From positions 1-57,832 of the forward strand of contig NZ_MKKY01000060.1 in NCBI RefSeq assembly GCF_002091955.1: 57,832 nt of DNA. The letters are read 5' to 3'. The translations under genes and the position numbers were made by a program. Positions 8,818 through 19,348 of this stretch are shown piece after piece. Origin of the DNA: Rhodococcus sp. 1168 (GTDB taxonomy: Bacteria > Actinomycetota > Actinomycetes > Mycobacteriales > Mycobacteriaceae). Below the pieces are notes generated by a model. That model did no database searches. It was not told where the DNA came from and saw nothing but the letters and a program-made list of their open reading frames with translations. Numbering within the stretch: the first letter of the stretch is position 1; the number at the start of each line of letters is the position of its first letter.

Positions 8818-8837
8818 TTTCGCCGCTACAGTTTTGT

Positions 8838-8857
8838 GGGGGGACTTCGGTCCGACG
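8838..8857. promoter_or_regulatory. DosR-like box, distal
   Basis: The core GGGAC-TTCG-GTCCG (8841-8854) matches 9 of 10 half-site bases of the DosR palindrome. Together with 8798-8817 it forms a pair of boxes, an arrangement known upstream of strongly hypoxia-induced DosR genes. Predicted target: the USP on the minus strand. Confidence 0.6.
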
Positions 8858-9333
8858 TCGAGCATTGCCCTGTACCGGGCGTTGGCGACATATGTGTTCA
8901 TGCATCTCCGACGCCAAGTGTGCAACAGTCCCGGTCAGTGCCGTGTTGGCCTCGATCAATTCCTGCAGCTTCGCGGTGTTCGACAAGGTGTGCACCGGCG
9001 ACTTCACTACTGATGGAGTCCGCGCGCTTGGCTGAGATCAGCAAGATCGCACCTTGAAGTCCGGCGATCATCGACAGAAACAGGTTCAACAGAATGAACG
9101 GGTATGGATCGAAGCCGTCGCTGCCGTTGTACATGGCCCATATGGCCATCGTTGCAAGGAAAACGAAGACGAAGGGCCACGAGCCCATCCCGTTGCGAAC
9201 GTAGTCAGCGGTTCGCTCACCAGTGGTCAACTCGGCGCCCGTACGCACACCCGGATGCCTTCTCCGTAGGTTCATCCCACAACCGCCTCGAATTCCAACA
9301 AGTACCGGGCTGCTCGTCGAAGCAGCCGTGCTG

Positions 9334-9855
9334 TCACAGGTATGTCGGAACGGTCGGCTCGGACTCGGCCAGTGTCGCGCCGATCGAGCACGCCCACCCA
9401 TCGATCTCTTCGCGTGATCGGTCGTCTCCCTCATCGGCTCGAATTAGCCGCACTACGAGTCTCTCGAACCACGAAAGCGTAGACATATCGAACTTTCCTC
9501 CGAAGACGCGGTGCTCGACCGCCCACGATGCCTTGTCCATGGCTGATGGTGCCGAGGGCTTACCGGCGGCGCCGATGGGTCCGCTGGAGAACAACCACAC
9601 CGGGCGTGTTTCGAGTTCGGGCTGTTGGCGCGCGACGAGAGATCGAGCACCTCGCAACCAACGGCCCATGTATACGGCGCTGCCGATGATCACCGCATCA
9701 TATTCGGCGATGCTGTCCACGTCAGCTGCGTCGCTAACCTCCACTGTCGCCGAAACACCGTAGTTGTGCAGGGCATCGGTCAGCGAGGAGGAAAGCCACC
9801 GCCCGATCTCGCGTGTCGAACCGTGACGGCTCGATGTGGCAATCAGGACGCGCAT
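9334..9855 (-). CDS. Flavodoxin-domain protein (HemG-like)
   Basis: This 173-residue protein has a flavodoxin fold. The FMN phosphate-binding loop is at the N-terminus (LIATSSRHGSTREIG), followed by YDAVIIGSAVYMGRW near residue 55 and a VWLFSSGPIG strand. This is the HemG/protoporphyrinogen-oxidase-like flavodoxin type common in actinobacteria. It probably carries FMN and transfers electrons; the partner is unknown. The ATG at 9855 starts exactly at the fold. The long in-frame extension upstream is the antisense of the neighbouring USP. A DosR-like box lies 90 bp upstream, shared with the divergent USP genes. Confidence 0.8.
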   Translation of the reverse strand: MRVLIATSSRHGSTREIGRWLSSSLTDALHNYGVSATVEVSDAADVDSIAEYDAVIIGSAVYMGRWLRGARSLVARQQPELETRPVWLFSSGPIGAAGKPSAPSAMDKASWAVEHRVFGGKFDMSTLSWFERLVVRLIRADEGDDRSREEIDGWACSIGATLAESEPTVPTYL

Positions 9856-9942
9856 GACGGTGTTCCTACTCTTCGACGACCAAGTTTTCGACTCGTGTCT
9901 TTTGTCTTCGGACATCACTGTGAACGCATGTCGGTGCGGCGA

Positions 9943-9962
9943 ATAGGGACTTCGGTCCTCGT
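9943..9962. promoter_or_regulatory. DosR-like box between flavodoxin and USP genes
   Basis: The core GGGAC-TTCG-GTCCT (9946-9959) repeats the 13 bases GGGACTTCGGTCC found at 8841. It lies between the divergent flavodoxin gene (start 9855) and the tandem USP pair, so it could control both. Confidence 0.6.
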
Positions 9963-10098
9963 ATGGTGGGTAGTTCGTCGAGAGCAGTCTTCGATCGCTC
10001 ACCAGGTGCCTGGTCCAGGAGGGACCTTGTCCTCTGACCGCGAGCGAGTCGAACGGTCCATACTCATCTATAAGACTGGACTCGACGTATGGAGAGCT

Positions 10099-10995
10099 TT
10101 GAACACCGAAGAAGTACCGTCTGCCTACGAGGGCAGCATCGTTGTATGCGTAGATGGGTCGGACGACGACCGTAGCGCCGTCGAATGGGCAGTGAGACTT
10201 GCCCAGCACGTACACTCTTCGATCCGACTCGTTCATGCACTTCCTGATGTCGGCAAGTGGTTCGACCCTGCAGTGCTCATTGCCGGCGCTCAGCTCGAAT
10301 CGGAACTGCGTCGGGTAGGAAAGAAATTTCTCGACGATGCGGCTCTCATCGTCCGCAACCTCGATGCCGAGATCGAGGTCGAGTGTTCTATCACCGGTGG
10401 CGCGGCGACCGACCTGATCGAGTCCATTTCGACGAACTCCAGATTGCTGATCCTCGGCGGCAGTCGAACAGGTCCGCTCCGTGATCTGATATTCGGACAT
10501 TCCATCATCGAGCTGGTCAACGCGGCAGTGTGTCCAGTGTTGGTGTGGCGTAAAAGTCGCGACGAAAGCGCTGACCCGACTCGACCGATAGTGGTGGGTG
10601 TCGACGGGTCGCAGCCGTCCCGGCGCGCTTTGGCCGCGGCTTTCGATCTGGCACGCACCCTGGGCGCTGACCTCGTCACAGTGCATGTGGGGGCCGTCGA
10701 GGATGCAGACGAGCTCGATTACGGGACCTCGGTGGATCGGCAGCACCAACGAGACGCTGAACGGAAGTGGCTGCAGGACATCGTCGGTCCGTACAAGAGT
10801 GAGTATCCGACTGTGGCGGTAGAGGTTCGATCGGTAGGCGCTTCGGTGGCACGTGAACTCGGCACGATGTCCGCTTCGGCTCAGGTCATCGCGGTCGGTA
10901 GTCGTGGAAGAGGGCGCCTGTCGTCGGCAATTCTCGGTTCCGTGAGCCAGAGTCTGATCCACCGAGCGCAATGTCCAGTACTCGTAGTTCCGTAG
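10099..10995 (+). CDS. Tandem universal stress protein
   Basis: This roughly 298-residue protein has two USP domains: SIVVCVDGSDDDRSAVEWA near the N-terminus and PIVVGVDGSQPSRRAL in the middle. The second domain ends with VGSRGRGRLSSAILGSVSQ, a full ATP-binding motif; the first has GGSRTGPLRDLIFGHS. No ATG or GTG is suitably placed. The TTG at 10099 (GGAGAG just upstream) starts 13 residues before the fold; the TTG at 10027 with AGGAGG is an alternative. It forms an operon with the next USP, 25 bp downstream. Confidence 0.85.
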   Translation: MNTEEVPSAYEGSIVVCVDGSDDDRSAVEWAVRLAQHVHSSIRLVHALPDVGKWFDPAVLIAGAQLESELRRVGKKFLDDAALIVRNLDAEIEVECSITGGAATDLIESISTNSRLLILGGSRTGPLRDLIFGHSIIELVNAAVCPVLVWRKSRDESADPTRPIVVGVDGSQPSRRALAAAFDLARTLGADLVTVHVGAVEDADELDYGTSVDRQHQRDAERKWLQDIVGPYKSEYPTVAVEVRSVGASVARELGTMSASAQVIAVGSRGRGRLSSAILGSVSQSLIHRAQCPVLVVP

Positions 10996-11020
10996 TTCGA
11001 CCGTTATCAGAGGAGTAAAT

Positions 11021-11920
11021 ATGGATAGGAACGGCCCCATTGTCGTAGGTGTCGACGGCTCGAATGCTTCGTTCGATGCCGTCCGCTGGGCAACGCGTGC
11101 GGCGGAACTGCGTGGCGCATCGTTGACCCTGGTCTCTACTTACCAGATCACCGATGTCTATACGACTTTCGCCGCTATGCCACCTCAGCTCGGTCCACCG
11201 ATGAGACTGGAAGTGAACAAGGGCCTGGAGTCGGCGTCGACCATCGCCAAGGCCGCCGCCAAGGATGCGGACGCTTTGTCGATAGCCACCGAAGTGGTTG
11301 TAGGCGCAGCGATTCCGACTCTGCTCGAGCGATCTGCCTCTGCACGAATGATAGTGGTGGGTACGCGGGGAAACGGTGAGTATTTCGCAGAATTGCTCGG
11401 CTCGGTCAGTGCTGCTGTCTCCGAGCGAGCGGAATGCCCTGTCGCGATCATCAGCGGAATTCCGCAGACCGGAGAGCGCGAGGGGCCCGTTGTCCTCGGT
11501 GTCGATGGATCGAGTGCCAGTAGTAGGGCAGTAGGTGTTGCCTTCGAAGAGGCATCACTTCGTGGCACCGGCCTGGTCGCCGTACACACCTGGGCCGAGG
11601 ACGTTGGATTGTGGAAGATCCACTCCGACAGCGACAAAGATGCAATGTCCTCCGCACAGGATGCAGCGGGATGGGTCGTCATGTCGGAAAGTCTCGCAGG
11701 ATGGCAGGAGCAGTACCCGGACGTGCACGTAGATCGAGTAGTGGAGCATGGCAGTGCCGTGAGCAAAATTCTCGAACTCTCCAAAAGTGCGCAGACCGTC
11801 GTCGTCGGATCCAGAGGAAGAGGCGGTTTCAGCGGCCTGTTGTTGGGATCGACCAGCCGGTCGCTGTCGCATCGTGTCGAATGCCCGTTGATCATCGCGA
11901 GGGAACCGAAGCACGAATGA
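11021..11920 (+). CDS. Tandem universal stress protein
   Basis: This 299-residue protein has two USP domains. Domain 1 starts PIVVGVDGSNASFDAVRWA and carries VVGTRGNGEYFAELLGSVS. Domain 2 starts [16 protein letters not shown] and carries VVGSRGRGGFSGLLLGSTS. Both fit the G-2X-G-9X-G(S/T) nucleotide-binding pattern, so both may bind ATP, unlike the neighbouring paralogue. AGGAG precedes the ATG. It follows the preceding USP closely and converges with the methyltransferase remnant. Confidence 0.9.
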   Translation: MDRNGPIVVGVDGSNASFDAVRWATRAAELRGASLTLVSTYQITDVYTTFAAMPPQLGPPMRLEVNKGLESASTIAKAAAKDADALSIATEVVVGAAIPTLLERSASARMIVVGTRGNGEYFAELLGSVSAAVSERAECPVAIISGIPQTGEREGPVVLGVDGSSASSRAVGVAFEEASLRGTGLVAVHTWAEDVGLWKIHSDSDKDAMSSAQDAAGWVVMSESLAGWQEQYPDVHVDRVVEHGSAVSKILELSKSAQTVVVGSRGRGGFSGLLLGSTSRSLSHRVECPLIIAREPKHE

Positions 11921-11943
11921 GGCGACCGGATCGAACCGGGGAT

Positions 11944-12306
11944 TTACAGGCGGGGAGATCGGGGACGAGGCCCGCCAGAGCACGCGTGGATGGCGTCTAC
12001 GCCGCGTCGTGACCGGCCACTGCCATCGACGGCCGAAACTAAGCGCGTACCAGCATGATTGCGTGGGGTGCGGGCGACATCTACCAGTCGCTCGACGGGC
12101 TCCAGCCCGCCGATATCGTGGGCGAGACTCGCCAGGTGGCCGGCCCAGCGACCGGTGCCGGAGCCCACGTCCAGAATTCGGCCCTCGACCGTGTCGGCCC
12201 ACGGCTCGATGACGGCCCGGTCCGGGTCTGCAGTGGACACCTCCGAGCCGAGCATTCTTACCACGTCCTCTGCGTTCGAGTCATACGCGTCCCTGACCTC
12301 GTCCGT
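11944..12306 (-). pseudogene. SAM-dependent methyltransferase remnant
   Basis: The frame encodes [17 protein letters not shown], then [20 protein letters not shown] (the SAM-binding motif I) and [13 protein letters not shown] (motif II). Soon after, similarity to the fold ends and the frame runs to a stop without the rest of the catalytic domain. The normal start position holds ACG (12306) where ATG would be expected. Both ends are therefore damaged. It lies just downstream of the RIC gene in the same direction, so it was probably the last gene of that operon. Confidence 0.65.
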
Positions 12307-12318
12307 CTACATGACGAA

Positions 12319-13020
12319 TCAATTTCCGGTGACTGTTCGCTCGAATTCGAGCGCATTCGGGAAGAGGATGTTGTTCTCCTTGTGAATATGCTCGTGCAGA
12401 TCGAGCTTCATCTCCTGGAGCCCGTCAAGCATCGCCCGGTACGAACCACAGCCGTCTTCGGGCATTGTGTAGGCCCCGGTCACGGCGTTGATCTCCTTGA
12501 ACAGGTCGCCGACCACCGTGTGCTCCTGCACCAATGTCCCGATGTGGGCTGCGAGTGCCCCGGAGACGCCGGGGATCCCGGTCGTTTCCATTCGGGCTAT
12601 CGCGGGAAAGACAGAGCGCTCTTCCCTGGTCATGTGCGGATCGAGCTCGGTGACCGCTTGGGTGTAGAGCTCGTTCACCCGGGCCAACTCGGGGTGCCGG
12701 TCGCCGTGGACCCGATGCACCTTTTCTACCAACGCCCGCAACCGCGGCATCTCCTCCCACATGTACGCGTGGTGGGTGTCGACGATGTCGTGGGCGAGAT
12801 CAGCCGACTTCCGCGATATCGGTGTCTTCTGGGCGCTGGCTTCAGGAAGGTCGAGTGCCTTCCGCACTTCTTCCAAGTCGAGTCCGGCCTCGACTGTTGC
12901 ATCGGAGAGGGATCGGTGGCCATCGCAGCAGTAGTCGAGGCCGAATCCCTCCAAAACCCGCGCGCGGCGACTGTCCTCGACAACCAGGTCAGCCAATGTA
13001 TTCGACGCCTCAATAGCCAT
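12319..13020 (-). CDS. ric: RIC family iron-sulfur cluster repair di-iron protein
   Basis: This 233-residue protein has the ScdA/YtfE architecture. An N-terminal ScdA_N domain (TLADLVVEDSRRARVLEGFG, then LDYCCDGHRSL with its cysteine pair) is followed by a hemerythrin-like di-iron domain. The expected ligand histidines and glutamates are present: DTHHAYMWEEMPRL, DPHMTREERSVFPAI, AHIGTLVQEH and LHEHIHKENNILFP. RIC proteins repair Fe-S clusters damaged by nitric oxide or peroxide. It lies 57 bp behind sdhB in the aconitase-Sdh operon, whose Fe-S enzymes are classical targets of such damage. Confidence 0.9.
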   Translation of the reverse strand: MAIEASNTLADLVVEDSRRARVLEGFGLDYCCDGHRSLSDATVEAGLDLEEVRKALDLPEASAQKTPISRKSADLAHDIVDTHHAYMWEEMPRLRALVEKVHRVHGDRHPELARVNELYTQAVTELDPHMTREERSVFPAIARMETTGIPGVSGALAAHIGTLVQEHTVVGDLFKEINAVTGAYTMPEDGCGSYRAMLDGLQEMKLDLHEHIHKENNILFPNALEFERTVTGN

Positions 13021-13077
13021 GCGGCTTACCCTAACCCGTCCCGGGCAACGTGGGCTGCGAAAGTGAGTGGTGCGCTC

Positions 13078-13825
13078 TTACCGGTGCTTGTTGTGCGAGA
13101 TCCCGGCTAGGAGATCGTGATTGAGTTGGGAAATCATGTCCAGCGGGATGCCTGCCGGGCACACCGCAGTGCACTCGCCGATCTGCGTACACCCGCCGAA
13201 GCCCGCGGCGTCGTGCTGACGCACCATGGCCAGCGCGCGGCGCTCCCGTTCGGGCTGCCCCTGGGGCAACGAGCCGAGGTGGGTCATCTTGGCACCGAGG
13301 AACAGTGAGGCCGAGCCGTTGGGACAGGCGGCTACGCACGCCCCGCAACCTATGCACGCTGCTGCGTCGAAGGCACGCTCGGCGTCCTTCCGCGATACCG
13401 ACGTCGCGTTCGCATCGGCCGCGGAACCCGTCGGGCGCTGATATAGCCACCCGCTTCGATGATGCGGTCCAGCGCACTCCGGTCCACGACGAGGTCCCGG
13501 AGGATGGGGAACGACGTCGAGCGCCACGGCTCGACGTCGATGACCTGGCCGTCGTCGAAGTGGCGCAAGTAGAGCTGGCAGGTGGTGGTCAGCGCCTCGG
13601 GGCCGTGGGCCAGGCCGTTGATCACCAGCGAGCACATGCCGCAGATGCCCTCGCGGCAGTCGTGATCGAAGGCCACCGGTTCCCCGCCGCCCTGCGTGAG
13701 ATCCTCGTTCAGGACATCGAGCATCTCGAGGAACGACATGTCGGCGGAGATGCCGGCCACCTCGTACGCCACCATGCCGCCGACATCGTCGCGGTTCTTC
13801 TGCCGCCACACGCGCAGCGTGATGT

Positions 13826-13829
<4 letters not shown>
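13078..13829 (-). pseudogene. sdhB: Succinate dehydrogenase iron-sulfur subunit, frameshifted
   Basis: The first frame, from the ATG at 13829, holds the [2Fe-2S] domain ([26 protein letters not shown]). It is lost near 13437 after [11 protein letters not shown]. The second frame holds the two other cluster motifs ([16 protein letters not shown] and GGCTQIGECTAVCPAGIP). Adding a single base at the GCCCGACGGG stretch restores a normal roughly 250-residue protein. All cluster cysteines are intact, so the damage is recent or a sequencing error. It belongs to the Sdh1 type (Rv0247c-like). The start overlaps the sdhA stop (ATGA). Confidence 0.85.
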
Positions 13830-15523
<1,694 letters not shown>

Positions 15524-15527
<4 letters not shown>

Positions 15528-16246
15528 GGCCCCACCCATCCGAATAAAATACTGAATGGCGGCACCAAGAACCCGCCGATGACCACGACGGTGATCAGAT
15601 ACGCCAGTTGATTGAGGTGGCGACGCCTCGCGACGCCGGTGTTGGCGCCCAACGAGGCGAAAGCGCTCCAAATACCGTGCCGCAGATGGAAACCCAGCGC
15701 GAGGAGGGCGATGGCGTACGAAAGCACCACCCACCAGATCGAAAAGCCATTGATCATGCGCTCGTAAGGGCTTGACGACGCCCCGCCGGGGTGGATGTAG
15801 TTCGCCGTCAGGTGCAACAGGTGATAGACGATGAAAAGCGCGATCGTCACCCCGCCCCACCGCATGGTGAACGAGGCGTACGTGCGTTGCACACCCCGCC
15901 TGTTCTGCGTGGTCTCGTATCTCCAACCGCCGCCCCCGGCCGTGGCCTTACGGGATCGGTGCCACAGCACGAACGCAGCGTAGACATGTGTGCCGACGCT
16001 GATCAGCAGGATCACGCGAAGGATCCATAGAGCTCCCGAGTAAGGCAGCAGGGGTTCGAGGATTGTGCGCAGATACGCCGAATACCCGTCGAAGGCCTTT
16101 TGACCGGCAAAGACCTTCAGGTTGCCGTACATGTGGGCAATCAGAAAGAGCACCATGATCAGCCCGCCGACGGCCATGGCCGCATGCAGGGCGACGGAGG
16201 AGCGCAGCGTCCGGGCGCGTCCCTGTTCCAGGCCGTGCGCGATCAT
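15524..16246 (-). CDS. sdhC: Succinate dehydrogenase membrane anchor subunit (Sdh1 type)
   Basis: This 240-residue protein with five predicted membrane helices is of the single-anchor, Rv0249c-like type. Candidate haem-ligand histidines lie in the helices ([58 protein letters not shown]). It anchors the SdhAB heads and reduces quinone. Its ATG overlaps the aconitase stop and its stop overlaps the sdhA start (four bases each), so four genes are translationally linked. The anchor is intact although its partners are damaged. Confidence 0.85.
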
Positions 16247-19041
16247 GACGAAAGCAGCTGACGCAGAACGTAAGGCAGGATGCCGCCGTGGATGAAGTAA
16301 GCCTCCTCTGCGGGTGTATCGATGCGTACCTGCGCGGAGATCTCGCGGCTGCGCTTGCCGTCGTCGACGCTGACGGTGACCTCCCGCGGGAGCGGATCGG
16401 CCCCCTCGATACCGACGATGGAATAGCGTTCCTCGCCGGTCAGCCCATGGGATTCTGCGCTTTCCCCATCGCGGAACTGGAGCGGCAGCACTCCCATGCC
16501 AATGAGGTTCGATCGGTGGATCCGCTCATAGGAGACGGCCAGGACAGCTTTGACGCCTAGGAGCGTCGTGCCCTTTGCAGCCCAGTCGCGGGAGGAACCC
16601 GAGCCGTAGTCGGATCCTGCCAGCACAATCAGCGGTACTTCTTCGGCGGCATAGGCCGTGGCTGCGTCGAAAATACTTTGGCGTTCCCCGTCGGGCAGGT
16701 GGCGGGTGACTCCGCCTTCGACTCCGGGGACGAGTTGGTTGCGTAGCCGGACATTGGCAAAGGTGCCGCGGATCATGACGTTGTGGTTGCCGCGGCGCGA
16801 ACCGTAGGAGTTGAAGTCGGCCGGGGCAACACCTAATTCTTGAAGGTATTGGCCCGCGGGGGAATCGGACCTGATGGCTCCGGCCGGGGAGATGTGGTCG
16901 GTGGTCACCGAATCCCCGAGGTAGGCCAGCACCCGTGCGCCCTTGATGTCCGTCAGCGGCGCCGGATCGACTGGCATGTCGTCGAAGTAGGGCGGACGCT
17001 GAATGTAGGTGGACTCTGATTGCCACGCGAACTGATCCCCATCGGGAATGGACATACCGCGCCAGTTTTCGTCGCCGTGGTAGACGTCGGCGTACCCCTC
17101 GGTGAACATCGACGCTTCGAGGTTTGCGTCGACCACTTGCTTGATTTCGGCGGTGGTCGGCCAGATGTCGCGCAGGAAGACCGGCTGACCCTGGGGGTCG
17201 TGTCCCAACGGGTCGTTGAGCATGTCGGTGTGCATTGTTCCGGCGAGCGCATAGGCAATGACCAGGGGCGGTGAGGCCAGGAAGTTCATCTGGACCTCGG
17301 AATGAATGCGGCCCTCGAAGTTCCGGTTGCCCGACAGGACCGAAGCCACCGTGAGGCTGTTGTGCTCGACCGCAGCGCTGACCTCTGGGATGAGTGGCCC
17401 GGAGTTGCCGATGCAGGTGGTGCAGCCATAGCCGACCAGGTCGAAACCGAGTTTCTCCAAATACGGCGTCAGCCCGGAACGCTCGTAGTAATCGGTGACG
17501 ACGCGGGAGCCGGGAGCCAAGGTGGTCTTCACCCACGGCTTGCTGGAGAGCCCGCGCTCAACAGCCTTTTTGGCCAGCAGTGCCGCTCCGATCATTACCG
17601 ATGGATTGGAGGTGTTGGTGCAGGAGGTGATGGCGGCGATGACCACGGCGCCGTTGTCGATGCTGGCCTGCTGTCCGCCGAGCACCAACTCGGCCGGGTT
17701 CGACGGCCATTCGTCGAGATCGGGATCCTCGTCATGGTCGTGGATTCGTGGCGGATCGTCGCGGGGGATCCGTGTGCTGATGGCCACCGGGTCACTGGCG
17801 GGAAAGGATTCTTCCCCAGCAGAGTCGAGGCCACCGGCGACGGCGTCGTCTTGCGACTGGCCGGCCAGGAGGCGGTGAATGACCTGGGACGCTACGGCCA
17901 GGGGGATACGGTCCTGTGGCCTTTTCGGGCCGGCGATCGACGGGGTGACGGTCGACAGGTCCAGTTCCACTATCTGACTGTATTCGGGTACGTGGTCGGG
18001 GTCGTGCCACAGACCTTGCTCGCGGGCGTACGCCTCGACCAGCTGGATCTGGTGTTCCTCGCGGCCGGTCAGCCGCAGGTAGTTCAGTGTTTCGTCGTCG
18101 ATCGGAAAGATCGATGCAGTCGAGCCGTACTCCGGGCTCATGTTGCCCAGGGTGGCCCGGGTAGCCAAGGGGACATTGCCGACGCCGGGGCCGAAGAAGT
18201 CGACGAACTTCCCCACGACGCGGACCTTCCGCAATAGTTCGGCGACGGTGAGTACCAAGTCGGTGGCGGTGGTGCCCTCGGGTAGGTCGCCGGTGAGTTT
18301 GAGTCCAACCACCTGGGGGATCAGCATGCTCATGGGCTGGCCGAGCATGGCCGCCTCGGCTTCGATCCCTCCGACGCCCCAGCCGAGGACACCGAGGCCG
18401 TTGACCATCGGGGTGTGGGAGTCCGTACCTACCAACGTATCCGGATACGCCTGAGGTCCGCGGGGTCCCTCACGAGTGAAGACCACCCGGGCCAAATATT
18501 CGAGGTTCACCTGGTGGCAGATGCCGGTATCTGGAGGAACGACGAGGAAGTCGTCGAAGGATTGCTGTCCCCAGCGCAGTAGTTGGTAGCGCTCCTGGTT
18601 GCGTTCGAATTCCAGTTGGGCGTTCACTTTGTAGGCATCCGGGCGTGCAAACACATCGGCGATCACCGAGTGATCGATCACGAGTTCAGCAGGAATCAGC
18701 GGATTGATCTTTCGCGGATCGCCGCCGAGTTCGGTCATCGCATCGCGCATGGCTACCAGGTCCACCACGCACGGGACACCGGTGAAATCCTGCATGAGCA
18801 CCCGCGCCGGGGTGTACTGGATCTCCGAATTGGCCTCGGAGCCCGCGTCCCATCCGGCAAGGGCCTTGATGTGGTCGGCCGTGACAAGACGTCCATCCTC
18901 GTTCCTCAGGAGATTCTCCAGGAGGATCTTGAGGCTGAAGGGCAGACGCCCGGACCCTTCGATCTGGTCGATTCGGTGAATCTCGTAGGTTTTGTCATCC
19001 ACGCTCAGTTGGCCGCGGGCACCGAAACTGTTGGTTGTCAT
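16243..19041 (-). CDS. acnA: Aconitate hydratase A
   Basis: This 932-residue aconitase/IRP-type enzyme isomerises citrate and isocitrate through a [4Fe-4S] cluster. It shows the cluster cysteine motifs [17 protein letters not shown] and [33 protein letters not shown], and the C-terminal swivel domain with [16 protein letters not shown]. The ATG at 19041 has GAGAGGCAG upstream. An acidic linker of about 50 residues near residues 395-450 contains ESFPASDP, a motif also seen in small actinobacterial stress proteins. It is the first gene of an operon with sdhC, sdhA, sdhB and RIC, overlapping sdhC by four bases. Confidence 0.93.
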   Translation of the reverse strand: MTTNSFGARGQLSVDDKTYEIHRIDQIEGSGRLPFSLKILLENLLRNEDGRLVTADHIKALAGWDAGSEANSEIQYTPARVLMQDFTGVPCVVDLVAMRDAMTELGGDPRKINPLIPAELVIDHSVIADVFARPDAYKVNAQLEFERNQERYQLLRWGQQSFDDFLVVPPDTGICHQVNLEYLARVVFTREGPRGPQAYPDTLVGTDSHTPMVNGLGVLGWGVGGIEAEAAMLGQPMSMLIPQVVGLKLTGDLPEGTTATDLVLTVAELLRKVRVVGKFVDFFGPGVGNVPLATRATLGNMSPEYGSTASIFPIDDETLNYLRLTGREEHQIQLVEAYAREQGLWHDPDHVPEYSQIVELDLSTVTPSIAGPKRPQDRIPLAVASQVIHRLLAGQSQDDAVAGGLDSAGEESFPASDPVAISTRIPRDDPPRIHDHDEDPDLDEWPSNPAELVLGGQQASIDNGAVVIAAITSCTNTSNPSVMIGAALLAKKAVERGLSSKPWVKTTLAPGSRVVTDYYERSGLTPYLEKLGFDLVGYGCTTCIGNSGPLIPEVSAAVEHNSLTVASVLSGNRNFEGRIHSEVQMNFLASPPLVIAYALAGTMHTDMLNDPLGHDPQGQPVFLRDIWPTTAEIKQVVDANLEASMFTEGYADVYHGDENWRGMSIPDGDQFAWQSESTYIQRPPYFDDMPVDPAPLTDIKGARVLAYLGDSVTTDHISPAGAIRSDSPAGQYLQELGVAPADFNSYGSRRGNHNVMIRGTFANVRLRNQLVPGVEGGVTRHLPDGERQSIFDAATAYAAEEVPLIVLAGSDYGSGSSRDWAAKGTTLLGVKAVLAVSYERIHRSNLIGMGVLPLQFRDGESAESHGLTGEERYSIVGIEGADPLPREVTVSVDDGKRSREISAQVRIDTPAEEAYFIHGGILPYVLRQLLSS

Positions 19042-19348
19042 CTCTGCCTCTCGTCGATGCGTACCGGGCACGGTGGTACCTACGCCGGGACCTCATTCGG
19101 AATGGGTCTGTTCCCGGTTGCCGTATCGCTCCCTCGAGCCTGGATCACTTCCGCTTCGGATCGTCCGACTTTCCGGCGGGTTGCGGACTGCGTGAAAGGC
19201 GTCAGCCGTCAGACGGCTTGAACCCAGACTGCTATGGCGGCTGGTGCGGCATACATTCCGAACCTACCCACAGAACTCTCGTCCGTATTGGGAACTGACA
19301 CAACCGCACGCGCCGAGGGTTGTGGTCCAGCGCAAGATATAGCCGTGG
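19042..19348. other. Intergenic region upstream of acnA
   Basis: This 307 bp stretch should hold the promoter of the aconitase operon and the end of the GH1 transcript. The only structure seen is a small stem around 19204-19218 (AGCCG/CGGCT), too weak to call a terminator. No DosR box, credible small ORF or RNA gene was found. Confidence 0.5.

Larger units (their letters stand above)
8756..9275 (-). pseudogene. DUF1003 membrane protein, frameshifted
   Basis: From the ATG at 9275 (GAGGCGG upstream) the frame encodes the DUF1003 core: RTADYVRNGMGSWPFVFVF, then GSDGFDPYPFILLNLFLSM and QGAILLISAKRAD, two membrane helices. The expected continuation after SISSEV appears in another frame from about 9007 (HTLSNTAKLQELIEANTAL, then HLASEMHEHI). 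There is therefore an indel at roughly 8995-9013. The true C-terminal end is unclear, and the remaining reading frame runs into the DosR-like boxes. Either a pseudogene or a sequencing error. Confidence 0.7.

Noticed and set aside
10021..10033. GGGAC-CTT-GTCCT resembling a DosR box before the tandem USP
   Set aside because: The spacer is three bases instead of four, which breaks the helical register of the two half-sites; the box at 9943 has correct spacing.
9856..11040. Long minus-strand open frame extending the flavodoxin upstream
   Set aside because: It is antisense to a tandem USP with clear domains; the flavodoxin fold begins exactly at the ATG 9855.
11925..11960. tRNA-like T-arm on the minus strand (CCGGTTCGATCC) preceded by CTGTAAATC, suggesting a tRNA fragment or attachment site
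   Set aside because: No matching acceptor stem, D-arm or variable region can be built around it.
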